Below are positions 17,710-27,082 of a stretch of 64,000 nt of DNA, piece by piece (the first letter of the stretch is position 1; each line of letters starts with the position of its first letter). The stretch lies in NCBI GenBank assembly GCA_965221605.1, contig CBDCSK010000009.1:355039-419038 (forward strand). Direction: 5' to 3'. Below the pieces are notes generated by a model. The model was not told the origin of the DNA, searched no databases, and saw nothing but the letters and a program-made list of their open reading frames with translations. The DNA is from Aldehydirespirator sp965221605 (GTDB lineage: Bacteria; Actinomycetota; Acidimicrobiia; Acidimicrobiales; Aldehydirespiratoraceae). A program made the translations under genes and the position numbers.

Positions 17710-19983
17710 CTACTGGCGGGCCATCTCGGCGCGGGCTGTGTTGGCGTCGTCCACCGCGGTTCGGGGCGCCAGGCAGATCTCGACCTCGTGCAGGGTTCCG
17801 GAGAACGGGAACGGCCCTGCGTAGCGATCCGACACCGCCGAGCCGTGGTCGCGGCCGATGCTGGTCCCGACGGCGGAGATGATCCCCATGAACACCGGCA
17901 GGTCGAGCCGCCCGCACTCGATGCCGTCGATGGCGATCTCCACCGTCCCCGATGTGCGGCTGAGGCGGTTGAGACGAAGCGACAGCGTGCTGTCGCCGGT
18001 CGGCACCTCCGTGCTCGACTCCAGGATGGCGTGATCGCCGAACGCGTTGTAGTCGGCGACGAGCCGGTCGTCCTGCACGAACAGTGAGATCCCCGCGGCG
18101 GCCGTGCCGGCCGCCCAGATGACGCCCTCGTCGCCGGGGGCGCGGGTCACCCGGGCATCGAGGTGGAACCTCCGCCCGCCCGGGCCGGGCGCAGCCTGCA
18201 CCGCTATGGGCGACATCGGCGGCCGGTACCGGTAGCGGCGGCTGGTGGGGTGGGGCGAGCGGTCGTTGAGACGGGGCCTGAACATCCCGACGAAGCTGTC
18301 ATCGAGGGGCAGAACACCGTTGCGCTCGGCCTCGCTCCACCACAGCTCGATCAAGTCGGCGAGCCTGTCGGGCTGCTGCGCGGCGAGGTCGTCGCACTCC
18401 GAGGCGTCCACCGACAGGTCGTACAGCTCCCACTGATCGGCGTCGAAGTCGGTGTCGTGGATGTGGCGACATACCGCCTTCCAGTGGCCGGCCACCAGCG
18501 CCCGCGAGCCGGCCATCTCGAAGTATTGGAGGCTGTTGGTGGCCGGATGCCCGGCGTCGGCCATTACCGGCGCGAACGAGTGCCCGGTGACCGGCATCTG
18601 CTCGAATCCCTTGAGCACCTCGGGCGGGGTGACGCCCAGCAGTTCGTAGATCGTGGGCACGACATCGGAGACGTTGGTGAACTGGTGCCGCATCGTCCCG
18701 CGCTCCGACGGGTCGATGCCCTCGGGCCAGTGAACGATCAGGGGCACGTGCACCCCGCCCTCGTGGGTGTTCTGCTTGTACCACTTGAACGGGCTGTTGC
18801 CGCACTGGGCCCAGCCCCACGGGTAGTTCACGTAGCTGCGGGGTCCGCCGATCTCGTCGAGCCTGGCGATCGCCTCCTCCGGTATCTCCGGGATGCCGTT
18901 GAACCACTTCATCTCGTGCATCACCCCGAACGGTCCGCCCTCCTGCGAAGCCCCGTTGTCGGAGAGAACCATCAGGATCGTGTTGTCGAGCTGGCCTAGC
19001 CGCTCAAGACCATCGACCAGCCGGCCGATCTGGTCGTCGGTGTGGTCGAGGAAGGCTGCGAAGGCCTCCTGGAGGCGGGCCGCGAAGCGCTGGTGGCTCT
19101 CTGGGAGCGTGTCCCACGGCTCCACGCCCGGGTTGCGGGGCGCCAGCCGGGTTCCCTCCGGGATCACACCGAGTTCTAGCTGGCGCCGGTACCAGCGCTC
19201 CCGCACGATGTCCCATCCCTCGTCGTAGCGTCCCCGGTACTTGGCCAGGTAGTGAGCGGGCGACTGGTGGGGGGCGTGGGTCGCGCCGAAGGGCAGGTAC
19301 GCGAAGAACGGCCGGTCGGGGCGGACTCCCTTGCTGTCGCCGATCATCAGCAGCAACTGGTCGACGAGGTCCTCGCTGAGGTGGTAGCCGTCCTCCGGTG
19401 CGGCCGGCGGGTCGGCCCGGTGGTTGTCGATCACCAGCTCAGGATTGAACTGATCGGTCTCGCCCTCGAGGAACCCGTAGAAGCGGTCGAAGCCCCGACC
19501 CAGCGGCCACTGGTCGAAGGGGCCGGCGGCCGAGCTGTCCTGGGTGTGGCCCAGATGCCACTTGCCCGCGCAGAAGGTGGCGTAGCCGATGGCACTCAGC
19601 ACCTCCGCGATGGTGGCCGCATGGTTAGAGACGTGGCCGAGCTGGTTCGGGAACCCGCTCCTGAAGTTGGCCAGCGTGCGCAGGCCGACGGCGTGCTGGG
19701 AGCGTCCGGTGACCAGCGCGGCCCGGGTGGGCGAGCACAGCGGCGTGACGTGGAAGTTGGTGAACTGGAGCCCGCCCACGGCCAGCCGGTCGACGTTGGC
19801 GGTGTCGATGTCCGAGCCGTAGCAGCCGAACTGGGCGAAGCCGGTGTCGTCGAGCAGGATGATCACCACGTTGGGCGCGTCCTCGCCGGGATGCGGGGGC
19901 TCGCTGAAGCAGCGCTCGGACTCGGCCACGGTCGGACCGATCCGACCCCCGAAGGTCGGGATCGGAATGCTCGGTTGGGTCAT
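17710..19983 (-). CDS. Arylsulfatase, type I (formylglycine-dependent)
   Basis: 757 residues. The sulfatase signature CSPTRAALVTGR places the formylglycine precursor at Cys83 (C-x-P-x-R). Metal-binding LLDDTGFAQFG lies near residue 45 and the second signature GYATFCAGKWHLG near residue 150. The C-terminal 150 residues form a beta-rich concanavalin-like module. It hydrolyses sulfate esters, but the natural substrate is unknown. No signal peptide is seen at the ATG (19983), which follows GAGGAGGCTGCTC, so it may be cytoplasmic. No formylglycine-generating enzyme is in the window. Confidence 0.92.
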   Translation of the reverse strand: MTQPSIPIPTFGGRIGPTVAESERCFSEPPHPGEDAPNVVIILLDDTGFAQFGCYGSDIDTANVDRLAVGGLQFTNFHVTPLCSPTRAALVTGRSQHAVGLRTLANFRSGFPNQLGHVSNHAATIAEVLSAIGYATFCAGKWHLGHTQDSSAAGPFDQWPLGRGFDRFYGFLEGETDQFNPELVIDNHRADPPAAPEDGYHLSEDLVDQLLLMIGDSKGVRPDRPFFAYLPFGATHAPHQSPAHYLAKYRGRYDEGWDIVRERWYRRQLELGVIPEGTRLAPRNPGVEPWDTLPESHQRFAARLQEAFAAFLDHTDDQIGRLVDGLERLGQLDNTILMVLSDNGASQEGGPFGVMHEMKWFNGIPEIPEEAIARLDEIGGPRSYVNYPWGWAQCGNSPFKWYKQNTHEGGVHVPLIVHWPEGIDPSERGTMRHQFTNVSDVVPTIYELLGVTPPEVLKGFEQMPVTGHSFAPVMADAGHPATNSLQYFEMAGSRALVAGHWKAVCRHIHDTDFDADQWELYDLSVDASECDDLAAQQPDRLADLIELWWSEAERNGVLPLDDSFVGMFRPRLNDRSPHPTSRRYRYRPPMSPIAVQAAPGPGGRRFHLDARVTRAPGDEGVIWAAGTAAAGISLFVQDDRLVADYNAFGDHAILESSTEVPTGDSTLSLRLNRLSRTSGTVEIAIDGIECGRLDLPVFMGIISAVGTSIGRDHGSAVSDRYAGPFPFSGTLHEVEICLAPRTAVDDANTARAEMARQ

Positions 19984-20030
19984 GAGCAGCCTCCTCGGTG
20001 CGGTTGCGGCAAGAGGGCTGGGAAGCTCGT

Positions 20031-21323
20031 TCAGGTGTCGGCGGCGGCCAGAGCGTTGACGATCGCGGCTGCGCCCTCGTCGATCTCGGCTTCGGTCACG
20101 TTGAGCATGGGGGTGATCCGGATCACGTTGCCGTAGAGGCCTCCCTTGCCGACGAGCAGTCCTCGCCGGCGGCACTCCTCAAGGACTCGGCCGGCCCGGG
20201 CCGCGTCGGGCTCGATCGAGCCGGGGTGCACGAACTCCATGGCCTGCATCAGTCCCCGGCCCCGCAACTCGGCCACGAAGTCGGTCCGTTCCACGGCGGG
20301 AGTCAGAGCATCCACTAGGCGACGTCCCATGGCCAGTGCGTTGGCCTGGAGGTCGTCCTCCAGCACCCGTCGGAGCGTGGCCCGGCCCGCGGCCGCCGAC
20401 AGGGGGTTGCCGCCGAAGGTGGAGAACTGGAGCGCGCCGATCGAGTCGAATATCTCGGCCCGTCCCACCACGCCGGCCAGGGCGATGCCGTTGCCGACAC
20501 CCTTGGCGAAGGTGAGCATGTCGGGCACGATGCCGTGGGCCTCGTAGCCCCAGAAGTGGTCGCCGGTGCGGCCCCAGCCGGTCTGCACCTCGTCGGAGAT
20601 GAACAGGATCTCGTGGGACGACAGCACCTTCCCCATGGCGCCGAAGAAGCCGTCGGGCGGTACCGCGAACCCGCCCACGCCCTGGATGGGCTCGGCGATC
20701 ATGGCGGCCACGTCCCCCGAGGTGGTCATGTCGAGAAGCTGCGCGAGATCGTCGACGCAGGCCGCGGTGTAGGCGCCGTCGTCGAGATGGCGGAACGGGC
20801 TGCGCAGCCGGTAGCCCCCGTGGACGAAGGTCACGTTGAGGCCGGTGAGGCTGGTGGAGGACCAGCTGCGGTGGGCGGTGACGGCCTGCGCCGAGAACGT
20901 GCGCCCGTGGTAGCTGTTGCGCATGGCCAGGATCTGGTTGGAGCCGCGGTGGACGGTGGCCATCAGCAGCGCGGCGTCGTTGGCCTCGCTGCCCGAGGGC
21001 GTGAAGAACACCCGGGCGTCGTCGATGCCCGACACCCGGGCCACATCCTCGGCGAAGGCGATCATCGGCTCGCTCAGGTACAGCGTGGAGGTGTGCATCA
21101 CCTTGGCCGCCTGCTCCTGCACGGCGGCCACCACGCTCGGTTCGGCGTGGCCGATCATGGTGGTGAGCACCCCGCCGAAGAAGTCGAGGTAGCGACGCCC
21201 CTCGACGTCCCACACGTAGCTGCCCTCGCCCCGGTCGATCGACACCGGCTCGTCGTGGAGCAGGTGCAGGAAGCTGGGCAGCGCCGAGGCGTAGCGCTCA
21301 GCCAGTTCAGCGTTGTTGGTCAT
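20031..21323 (-). CDS. Class III aminotransferase (PLP)
   Basis: 430 residues. Fold type I class III features: FFTPSGSEANDAALLMA (PLP phosphate site), SYHGRTFSAQA, ISDEVQTGWGRTGDHFWGYE, and the Schiff-base lysine in MLTFAKGVGNG. Members include GABA, beta-alanine and alanine-glyoxylate aminotransferases; the exact amino donor is not readable. The ATG at 21323 matches the family start; a longer start to 21383 is possible. It lies between the sulfatase and an amine-oxidase-like flavoprotein on the same strand, suggesting amine or omega-amino-acid breakdown. Confidence 0.9.
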   Translation of the reverse strand: MTNNAELAERYASALPSFLHLLHDEPVSIDRGEGSYVWDVEGRRYLDFFGGVLTTMIGHAEPSVVAAVQEQAAKVMHTSTLYLSEPMIAFAEDVARVSGIDDARVFFTPSGSEANDAALLMATVHRGSNQILAMRNSYHGRTFSAQAVTAHRSWSSTSLTGLNVTFVHGGYRLRSPFRHLDDGAYTAACVDDLAQLLDMTTSGDVAAMIAEPIQGVGGFAVPPDGFFGAMGKVLSSHEILFISDEVQTGWGRTGDHFWGYEAHGIVPDMLTFAKGVGNGIALAGVVGRAEIFDSIGALQFSTFGGNPLSAAAGRATLRRVLEDDLQANALAMGRRLVDALTPAVERTDFVAELRGRGLMQAMEFVHPGSIEPDAARAGRVLEECRRRGLLVGKGGLYGNVIRITPMLNVTEAEIDEGAAAIVNALAAADT

Positions 21324-21398
21324 GGGCCAGATTATGCCCGCCGGCAGGCTGAGTGTCCCGTGTCCATCCGCCGATCTTCCCACTCCACATCGGAGACG

Positions 21399-22799
21399 TC
21401 AGTCGTTGCGGATCTTTCGGGCTAGGGCGACCGCAGCCTTGGCTTCCCGGTTGGTGCGGTACTCGTAGGCGTCGGCGCCGGCCATGATCCAGCGGCTGCC
21501 GCGCACGCCCAGCCACCGCAGGGGCTCGGGCTCCCAGAGGCGGTGACGGACGCCCACCCACGGCAGGTCGACCCGCTCGGAGTCGGTGCCGGTTATCAGG
21601 TCGGCCAGCGTGCGCCCGGCCAGGTTGGAAGGGGCCACCCCCTCACCCACGTACCCGCCCGCGCCGGCGGTGCCCGCGGCCGGGTCGTAGTGCACGAACG
21701 GGGTCCAGTTGCGGCTCACGCCGAGCACGCCGCCCCATCGGTGTGTCATCCGGGCCCCCGACAGCGCGGGGAACAGGTCCACCAGAGTCTCGTGTATCCG
21801 CTCGTGGGACCGGTGGTGGCGCTCGACGGTGGGGCTGATCCGCGATCCGAACAGGTAGGGCACTCCCCGACCGCCGAAGGCGATCCGGTCATCGGCGGTG
21901 CGCTGGCCGTAGATGACCATGTAGCGGTCGTCGGCGAAGGTGGGGCGGTCGGCCAGGCCGATCTCGTCGAACACCGACTGCGGCAGCGGCTCGGTGCCGA
22001 CCATCAGCGAGTAGATGGGCAGCAGCTGCCGCCTGCGTCCCCGCAGGTCCCGGGTGTAGGCCTCGGTGGCCCGCACGATCACGTCGGCTCGCACCGTGCC
22101 CCGGTCGGTCAGCAGCCGCCCGGGCTCGATCGCGGCGGCCGCCGTCTGCTCGTAGATCCTCGCCCCGTGGCGCTCCACCGTCTCGGCCAGGCCTCTCACC
22201 AGGCGGGCTGGGTCGACCGCCGCGCCGGGGGCGTAGAAGATGCCGCTCAGGACCTCGGTGGCGTTGGCGTGGCTGCGAGCCTCGTCGGCGCTGAGCAGCC
22301 GGATCTCGTCCTCGTTGAGGCCCAGCCCGTGCTCGTGGGCCACCTGCTCGGCCTGGCGCTTCGCCTGGGGGCGGTTGCGGGCCCAGCGGATGACGCCGCC
22401 CTTGTGGTAGCCGCACTCGATTCCCTCGGCCGCAGCCACCCGGCCCACCTCGTCGACGCTGTCGAAGACGGCCCGGGCCAGCCGCAGCGAGGCGGGCAGG
22501 TCGGCGAGGGCGGCGTACTTCTCGATCCCGGCGGCCAGCTCGCCGATGACCCAACCGCCGTTGCGGCCTGAGGCTCCGAAGCCGCAGACCTCGCGCTCGA
22601 TCACCGTCACCCGCAGCGTCGGATCGAGCCGGCGCAGGTAGTAGGCGGTCCACAGCCCCGTGTACCCGCCGCCGACGATGGCCACGTCGGTGTCGATGTC
22701 GCCGCCGAGCGGCGGGCGATGCTCCAGCGATCCGGGGTAGGTGTCGAGCCACATCGACCGGGCGCGGTAGCGGGTCTCCGAGGCCGGACCGGGGGGCAT
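21399..22799 (-). CDS. FAD-dependent amine oxidase, PuuB/DAO type
   Basis: 466 residues. The N-terminal Rossmann FAD site is VAIVGGGYTGLWTAYYLRRL, followed by FGASGRNGGWV, the second diagnostic stretch of PuuB-like (gamma-glutamylputrescine oxidase) proteins. The C-terminal FAD contact is AGGYVGEGVAPSNLAGR. It oxidises a primary or secondary amine to an aldehyde and ammonia or amine. The downstream class III aminotransferase and a nearby aldehyde dehydrogenase would complete a putrescine-like route, but no gamma-glutamyl ligase (PuuA) is present. Start at 22799; an in-frame ATG at MWLDTYPG is an alternative. Confidence 0.85.
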   Translation of the reverse strand: MPPGPASETRYRARSMWLDTYPGSLEHRPPLGGDIDTDVAIVGGGYTGLWTAYYLRRLDPTLRVTVIEREVCGFGASGRNGGWVIGELAAGIEKYAALADLPASLRLARAVFDSVDEVGRVAAAEGIECGYHKGGVIRWARNRPQAKRQAEQVAHEHGLGLNEDEIRLLSADEARSHANATEVLSGIFYAPGAAVDPARLVRGLAETVERHGARIYEQTAAAAIEPGRLLTDRGTVRADVIVRATEAYTRDLRGRRRQLLPIYSLMVGTEPLPQSVFDEIGLADRPTFADDRYMVIYGQRTADDRIAFGGRGVPYLFGSRISPTVERHHRSHERIHETLVDLFPALSGARMTHRWGGVLGVSRNWTPFVHYDPAAGTAGAGGYVGEGVAPSNLAGRTLADLITGTDSERVDLPWVGVRHRLWEPEPLRWLGVRGSRWIMAGADAYEYRTNREAKAAVALARKIRND

Positions 22800-22899
22800 G
22801 CCGGTACTGTACGCCCGCTTCCCGGCGCCACCCCGCGGCCGTTGGCGAACCTGGGCGGCCGTGCTTCGTGACTATGGCCAGCGGGAGTACTCTGCGGGT

Positions 22900-24015
22900 A
22901 TGCAGCGGCCGCCGATCAGGCACCTCGATTTGGCCGGGTCGCCCGAGGCGATGGGCGACGCCCACGGACGGGCCCACGCAGAAGAGATCCGGCACTACGC
23001 CCGCGACCGGGTCGAGCTGGTGGCCGCAGGACTGTGGAGCGGCGGGCCGCTGCCGCGGGGCGCTGTGCTGGAGCTGGCCGAGGCCTGCCTCCCCGCCCAG
23101 GAGGCGTTCTCACCGGGACTGCACGCCGAGATGCTGGCCATGGCCGGCGCGGCGGGCATCACCCCGGCCGAGGCTGTGGTGGTGGGCGGCTTCACCGACT
23201 TCGTGGACACCGTCCGGGCCGTCTCGGGCGGGGCGCACCCGCCGGAGGTGATCGAGGACGACTGCACCGCGTTCGTGGTGCCCGACGGTCGAGCCGGCGG
23301 GGCCGGGTTCCTGGGCCAGACCTGGGACATGCACGACACCGCCACCGACCATGTGGTGCTGGCCCGGCTGCGGCCCGACGACGGTCCCGACATCCTGGTG
23401 TTCACCACCGTCGGCTGCCTGGGCCAGATCGGCATGAACGCCGCGGGCGTTTCCGTCGGCATCAACAACCTCACCGGCAACGACGGACGCCTCGGGGTGA
23501 TGTGGCCCACAGTCATACGGGAGATGCTCTCCCAGACCACCGCGTCCGACGCGCTGGCCGTGCTGCTGCGAGCCGACCTGGCCGGCGCCCACAACTATCT
23601 GATCCTCGACGCCGAGGGCCGCGGATTCAACGTCGAGGCCATGCCGTCGGCCCGGCCGGTGCAGGCCCTCGGGGACGAGCAGTTGGCGCACACCAACCAC
23701 GTGACCGACCCCGCCGCCACGCCGTTCGAGGGCGAGCGCGACGCAGAGGTGATGGCCGACTCACGCCTCCGGCTGGAACTGGCCACCGCCCTGCTGGCCG
23801 ATACCGGGACGCCGGTCGACGCCGAGCGTCTGATGGGGGTCACCCGCGAGCCCACCGCCATCTGCCGCTGGCCCGACCCCAAATACCGGGTGGAGTCGAG
23901 CGGCGCGGTGATCATGCGGCCCCGCACCGGCGACTTCTGGGCCTGCTGGGGCCAGCCCGCCGACAACGACTACCAGCACTTCTCCCTGGCGCCCGCCGGG
24001 GCCCGCGGCGCCTGA
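22900..24015 (+). CDS. C45 family autoproteolytic acyltransferase/hydrolase
   Basis: 371 residues, an Ntn-hydrolase of the isopenicillin-N acyltransferase/acid ceramidase-like C45 family. The predicted self-cleavage point and nucleophile is Cys122 in EDDCTAFVVPDG. GQTWDMHDT and AGVSVGINNL follow, as in the family. These proteins self-cleave and then hydrolyse or transfer acyl groups on amide bonds. The ATG at 22900 is chosen because the family begins near here. A GNAT gene follows after 16 bp. The substrate is unknown; an N-acylated amine from the neighbouring pathway is plausible. Confidence 0.82.
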   Translation: MQRPPIRHLDLAGSPEAMGDAHGRAHAEEIRHYARDRVELVAAGLWSGGPLPRGAVLELAEACLPAQEAFSPGLHAEMLAMAGAAGITPAEAVVVGGFTDFVDTVRAVSGGAHPPEVIEDDCTAFVVPDGRAGGAGFLGQTWDMHDTATDHVVLARLRPDDGPDILVFTTVGCLGQIGMNAAGVSVGINNLTGNDGRLGVMWPTVIREMLSQTTASDALAVLLRADLAGAHNYLILDAEGRGFNVEAMPSARPVQALGDEQLAHTNHVTDPAATPFEGERDAEVMADSRLRLELATALLADTGTPVDAERLMGVTREPTAICRWPDPKYRVESSGAVIMRPRTGDFWACWGQPADNDYQHFSLAPAGARGA

Positions 24016-24031
24016 GCCAGACCTACCGACC

Positions 24032-24664
24032 ATGGGCGAGCTGACCTACACCCGGATCCGGGCCGAGTGGGCCGAGGCGCTGGAGCACATCGAGCACACG
24101 TCGTTCCCGACTGCGGACCGTGAGGACCTCTACTGGGCCGACGAGCTGAGGGCGCTGGCCCGGGAGTTCGGTGAAGGCGGCGTGGTGGTGCTCGACGGCG
24201 ACACGCCGGTGGCGATGGGGTTGGGCATCCGGGTCGACTTCGACTTCAGCCACACCCAGCACTCCATCCGCGACCTGGTCGGCGCCGGCGGCGGTAGCGG
24301 TCACGTGCCCGACGGCGCCTGGTACTACGGCACGAGCATCGCAGTGCTGCCCGACTACCGCCGCCGGGGCATCGGTCGGCGCCTCTACGACATGCGCAAG
24401 CAGATCTGCCGGGACCTCAACCTGGCCGGCTTCGTGGCCGGCGGGGTGATCCCGGGCTACGCCGACCACAAGAGTGAGATGTCAGCGGCCGACTATGTCG
24501 CCAAGGTGTCGGCCGGCGAGCTGTACGACGCCACCTTGACCATGCAGATCGCCAACGGCTTCGAGGCCAGGGGCGTGATCGCCGATTACATCACCGACCC
24601 GGCGGTGGACAGCTGGGCGTCACTGATCGTCTGGAACAACCCCGACTACAACCCCGGCTCCTGA
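24032..24664 (+). CDS. GNAT family N-acetyltransferase
   Basis: 210 residues with a single GNAT domain; the acetyl-CoA loop is IAVLPDYRRRGIGRRLYDMR (R-R-x-G-I-G) near residue 110. The substrate is unknown. It is probably co-transcribed with the C45 hydrolase 16 bp upstream, and its 3' end overlaps the convergent CoA-transferase gene by 19 bp. Confidence 0.85.
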   Translation: MGELTYTRIRAEWAEALEHIEHTSFPTADREDLYWADELRALAREFGEGGVVVLDGDTPVAMGLGIRVDFDFSHTQHSIRDLVGAGGGSGHVPDGAWYYGTSIAVLPDYRRRGIGRRLYDMRKQICRDLNLAGFVAGGVIPGYADHKSEMSAADYVAKVSAGELYDATLTMQIANGFEARGVIADYITDPAVDSWASLIVWNNPDYNPGS

Positions 24665-25815
24665 CGTAGGGCCGCGCGGGCTTCTAGTTCGGCGATCAGG
24701 TCCTGGTCGTGCTCGCCGAGGGCGGGGACGGTCGGGTCCGGATCACCGGCATCGCTCAGGTTGAACGGGGGCTTGAAGACCTCCGCGCTGCCGGTCGGGA
24801 GGCTCACCCGCATGAACCGGTCGCGTGCTTTGAGTTGATCGTGCTGCCAGAGGGCCAGCGGGTCTCGTACGAAGCTGTAGGCCACCCGGCCCGCCCGCAG
24901 GCGCCTGATCAGCTCATCGGTGGGAATCGAGGTGAACACGCCGTCGATCAGCTCCTCGAGGTCGTCGATGTTGGCGATCCGGTCGGAGTTGTCGACGAAC
25001 CTCCGATCGCGGACCAGCGACGTGTCCTGCAGGACATGCTCGGCGAAGCCGGCCCAGTCTCGGTCGCTCTGAACGGCCACCATGACGAGCTCGCCGTCGC
25101 TCATCGGGTACATGCCGTAGGGCGCGATCATGGTGTGGCGGTGGCCGGCCCGGGGCGGCACCGAGCCCGTGCCTACTGCCGCATAGGTGGGCGCCGCGGC
25201 CCACTCGGCGACGCTCTCGAGCATCGCCACCTCGATCGAGGCGCCCTCCCCGGTGGTCCGGCGGCGGAACAACGCGGCCAGGATCGATGACAGCGCGTAC
25301 ATGGCCGCGGAGATGTCCGCGATCGAGATCCCGATCTTGCAGGCCTGCTCCGCGGTGCCGGTGAGAGCCACCGCCCCGCCCTCGGCCTGGACCGCCAGGT
25401 CGTAGGCTCTGTCGTCGGTGCGGGGGCCGCCGAGGCCATAGCCGGAGATGTCGCAGGCGATCAGGCCGGGCAGGCGGTTTCTGAGCTGGTCGGCGAGGAC
25501 GCCGGCCCGGCGGGCCGCGGCCGGCGACAGGTTCTGCACGAACACGTCCGCACCGGCTACGAGCCGGTCGAGGAGAGCCCGGTCGCCGGGATCCTTCAGG
25601 TCCAGCTCGATGCTCTGCTTGCCCCGGTTGGCCCATACGAAGAAGGCGGACGAGCCTGACACCGCGGTGTCGTAGTGGCGGGCGAAGTCCCCCTCGCCGG
25701 GGCGCTCCACCTTCAGGACCCGGGCGCCCAGGTCGGCCAGCTGGCGGGTGGCGAACGGCGCGGCCACCGCCGCCTCCAGCGTGACGACGATCACGCCCTC
25801 CAGCGGAGCGCTCAT
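24646..25815 (-). CDS. CaiB/BaiF family CoA-transferase (type III)
   Basis: 389 residues. Type III CoA-transferase features: LADLGARVLKVERPGEGDFAR, WANRGKQSIELDLKDPGDR and DISGYGLGGPRTDDRAYDLAVQA. In this family an aspartate following the YD-like segment (D in RAYDLAVQA) is the usual nucleophile. It moves CoA between carboxylic acids; the acid is not identifiable. The ATG at 25815 overlaps the stop of the upstream TPR gene (ATGA), so translation is coupled. Confidence 0.88.
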   Translation of the reverse strand: MSAPLEGVIVVTLEAAVAAPFATRQLADLGARVLKVERPGEGDFARHYDTAVSGSSAFFVWANRGKQSIELDLKDPGDRALLDRLVAGADVFVQNLSPAAARRAGVLADQLRNRLPGLIACDISGYGLGGPRTDDRAYDLAVQAEGGAVALTGTAEQACKIGISIADISAAMYALSSILAALFRRRTTGEGASIEVAMLESVAEWAAAPTYAAVGTGSVPPRAGHRHTMIAPYGMYPMSDGELVMVAVQSDRDWAGFAEHVLQDTSLVRDRRFVDNSDRIANIDDLEELIDGVFTSIPTDELIRRLRAGRVAYSFVRDPLALWQHDQLKARDRFMRVSLPTGSAEVFKPPFNLSDAGDPDPTVPALGEHDQDLIAELEARAALRQEPGL

Positions 25816-27023
25816 GGCGCGGCCACCGCCACCTGCCTCGTCAGGGTGATGAGGTCGCGCTGGGCGACGCTGCCCCCGATGCGGGCGGCGGAGGCGCCCA
25901 CCTCGTCGACGAGCGCGACGAAGCACTCGTAGCTGCCTGCGCCGTAGCTGCGGAAGGCCTCAACCAGCGGACTCACGGCCTCATTGAACACGGCATCGTT
26001 CTCGCTGCCGCAAGCCTCACGCTCTTCGAGGCCGCGGTACCAGCGCCGGGCCCCGGGGTGGCTGGGCCGGCGCACGAACGCTAGAGCCGCATGCACGTCC
26101 AGGAATCCGCAGGTGTGGCGTTCGGCCACCCCGTCCCAGCGGTCCGCCAGATCGTCCCAGCGATCCCCGGCGTCGCAGCCGGCCAACTCGAGCCGCCAGA
26201 GCAGCGACGTCTGGTCGCACAGCTGGAAAGCGGTCCTGGCGTGCGGCTGACGCTCGTCGAGAATCGCCAGCGCGCCGGTGGCATCGCCGGCGGCCAGCAG
26301 GCGCAGGGCCAGATGCCACCAGATGTGGGCAGCGAAGAGGTCCTGACCGCTCCACCGTTCGACGGAGCCATGCAGGAGCTCCAGTGCAGCCGGGGTGTCG
26401 TCGGTGGACTCGTAGACGTGAGCCAGCGCGTGCCTGGCCCAAAGGTCGTCCGGATCGAGGCTCAGAGCCTGGCGTCCCAGGTCCTCGGCGTCGTCGTAGC
26501 GCCCGGACTCCTCCAGGGCGAAGGCGTGCTGCCCGGCCACGAACCCCCACCCCGGCTCGCCGCGCCACGCCTCGATGGCACCAGAGCTGGTGGCCAGGCG
26601 GCCGTCGAGATCCCCGACATGCAGCGAGACATCGTGAGCGAAGCGCACCGCCGCGAAGTCCCGCTCGCCCAGGGCGATCTCGTGCCAGGCTCGGACCGCG
26701 GCGGTGAACTCCCCGGCGAGCAGCAGCTCAAGCGCGCTCATGTGGTCGTGCTCGCGTCGTCCGGACCGGTGGCCCCGTCCACGGGCGCGCTCGGCGTCCG
26801 CGGCCAGGGCGGGCGAGCAGTGCGGCGTTCCGGCCAGCACCCGGTACACAGCCGCGAACACCGGTCCCATGACGAAGGACTCGTCGTCAGCGCCCGCCTC
26901 CGACATCCCCGCCACCGGGTCGCCGCGGAAGTGCAGGTACTGCTCCCAGCCCCGCTCCCAGGCCTCGACGCTGGCCGGCGCCCCGCGGACCGGTCCCAGA
27001 TCAGGCGGGTCCGGCAGGCTCAT
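25812..27023 (-). CDS. TTC38-like tetratricopeptide repeat protein
   Basis: 403 residues, helical, with degenerate TPR units (for example HMSALELLLAGEFTAAVRAW, ALEESGRYDDAEDLGRQAL, HIWWHLALRLLAAGDATGAL). The overall pattern, including the HIWWH stretch, resembles the TTC38 family of unknown function. It is translationally coupled to the CoA-transferase. No signal peptide or membrane segment. A scaffold or substrate-handling role for that enzyme is possible but not shown. Confidence 0.75.
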   Translation of the reverse strand: MSLPDPPDLGPVRGAPASVEAWERGWEQYLHFRGDPVAGMSEAGADDESFVMGPVFAAVYRVLAGTPHCSPALAADAERARGRGHRSGRREHDHMSALELLLAGEFTAAVRAWHEIALGERDFAAVRFAHDVSLHVGDLDGRLATSSGAIEAWRGEPGWGFVAGQHAFALEESGRYDDAEDLGRQALSLDPDDLWARHALAHVYESTDDTPAALELLHGSVERWSGQDLFAAHIWWHLALRLLAAGDATGALAILDERQPHARTAFQLCDQTSLLWRLELAGCDAGDRWDDLADRWDGVAERHTCGFLDVHAALAFVRRPSHPGARRWYRGLEEREACGSENDAVFNEAVSPLVEAFRSYGAGSYECFVALVDEVGASAARIGGSVAQRDLITLTRQVAVAAP

Positions 27024-27082
27024 GGACCCTCACTTCCAGGTGTTCGATGCCGTCGACCTGCGATCATCCGCTCGACCTCCGA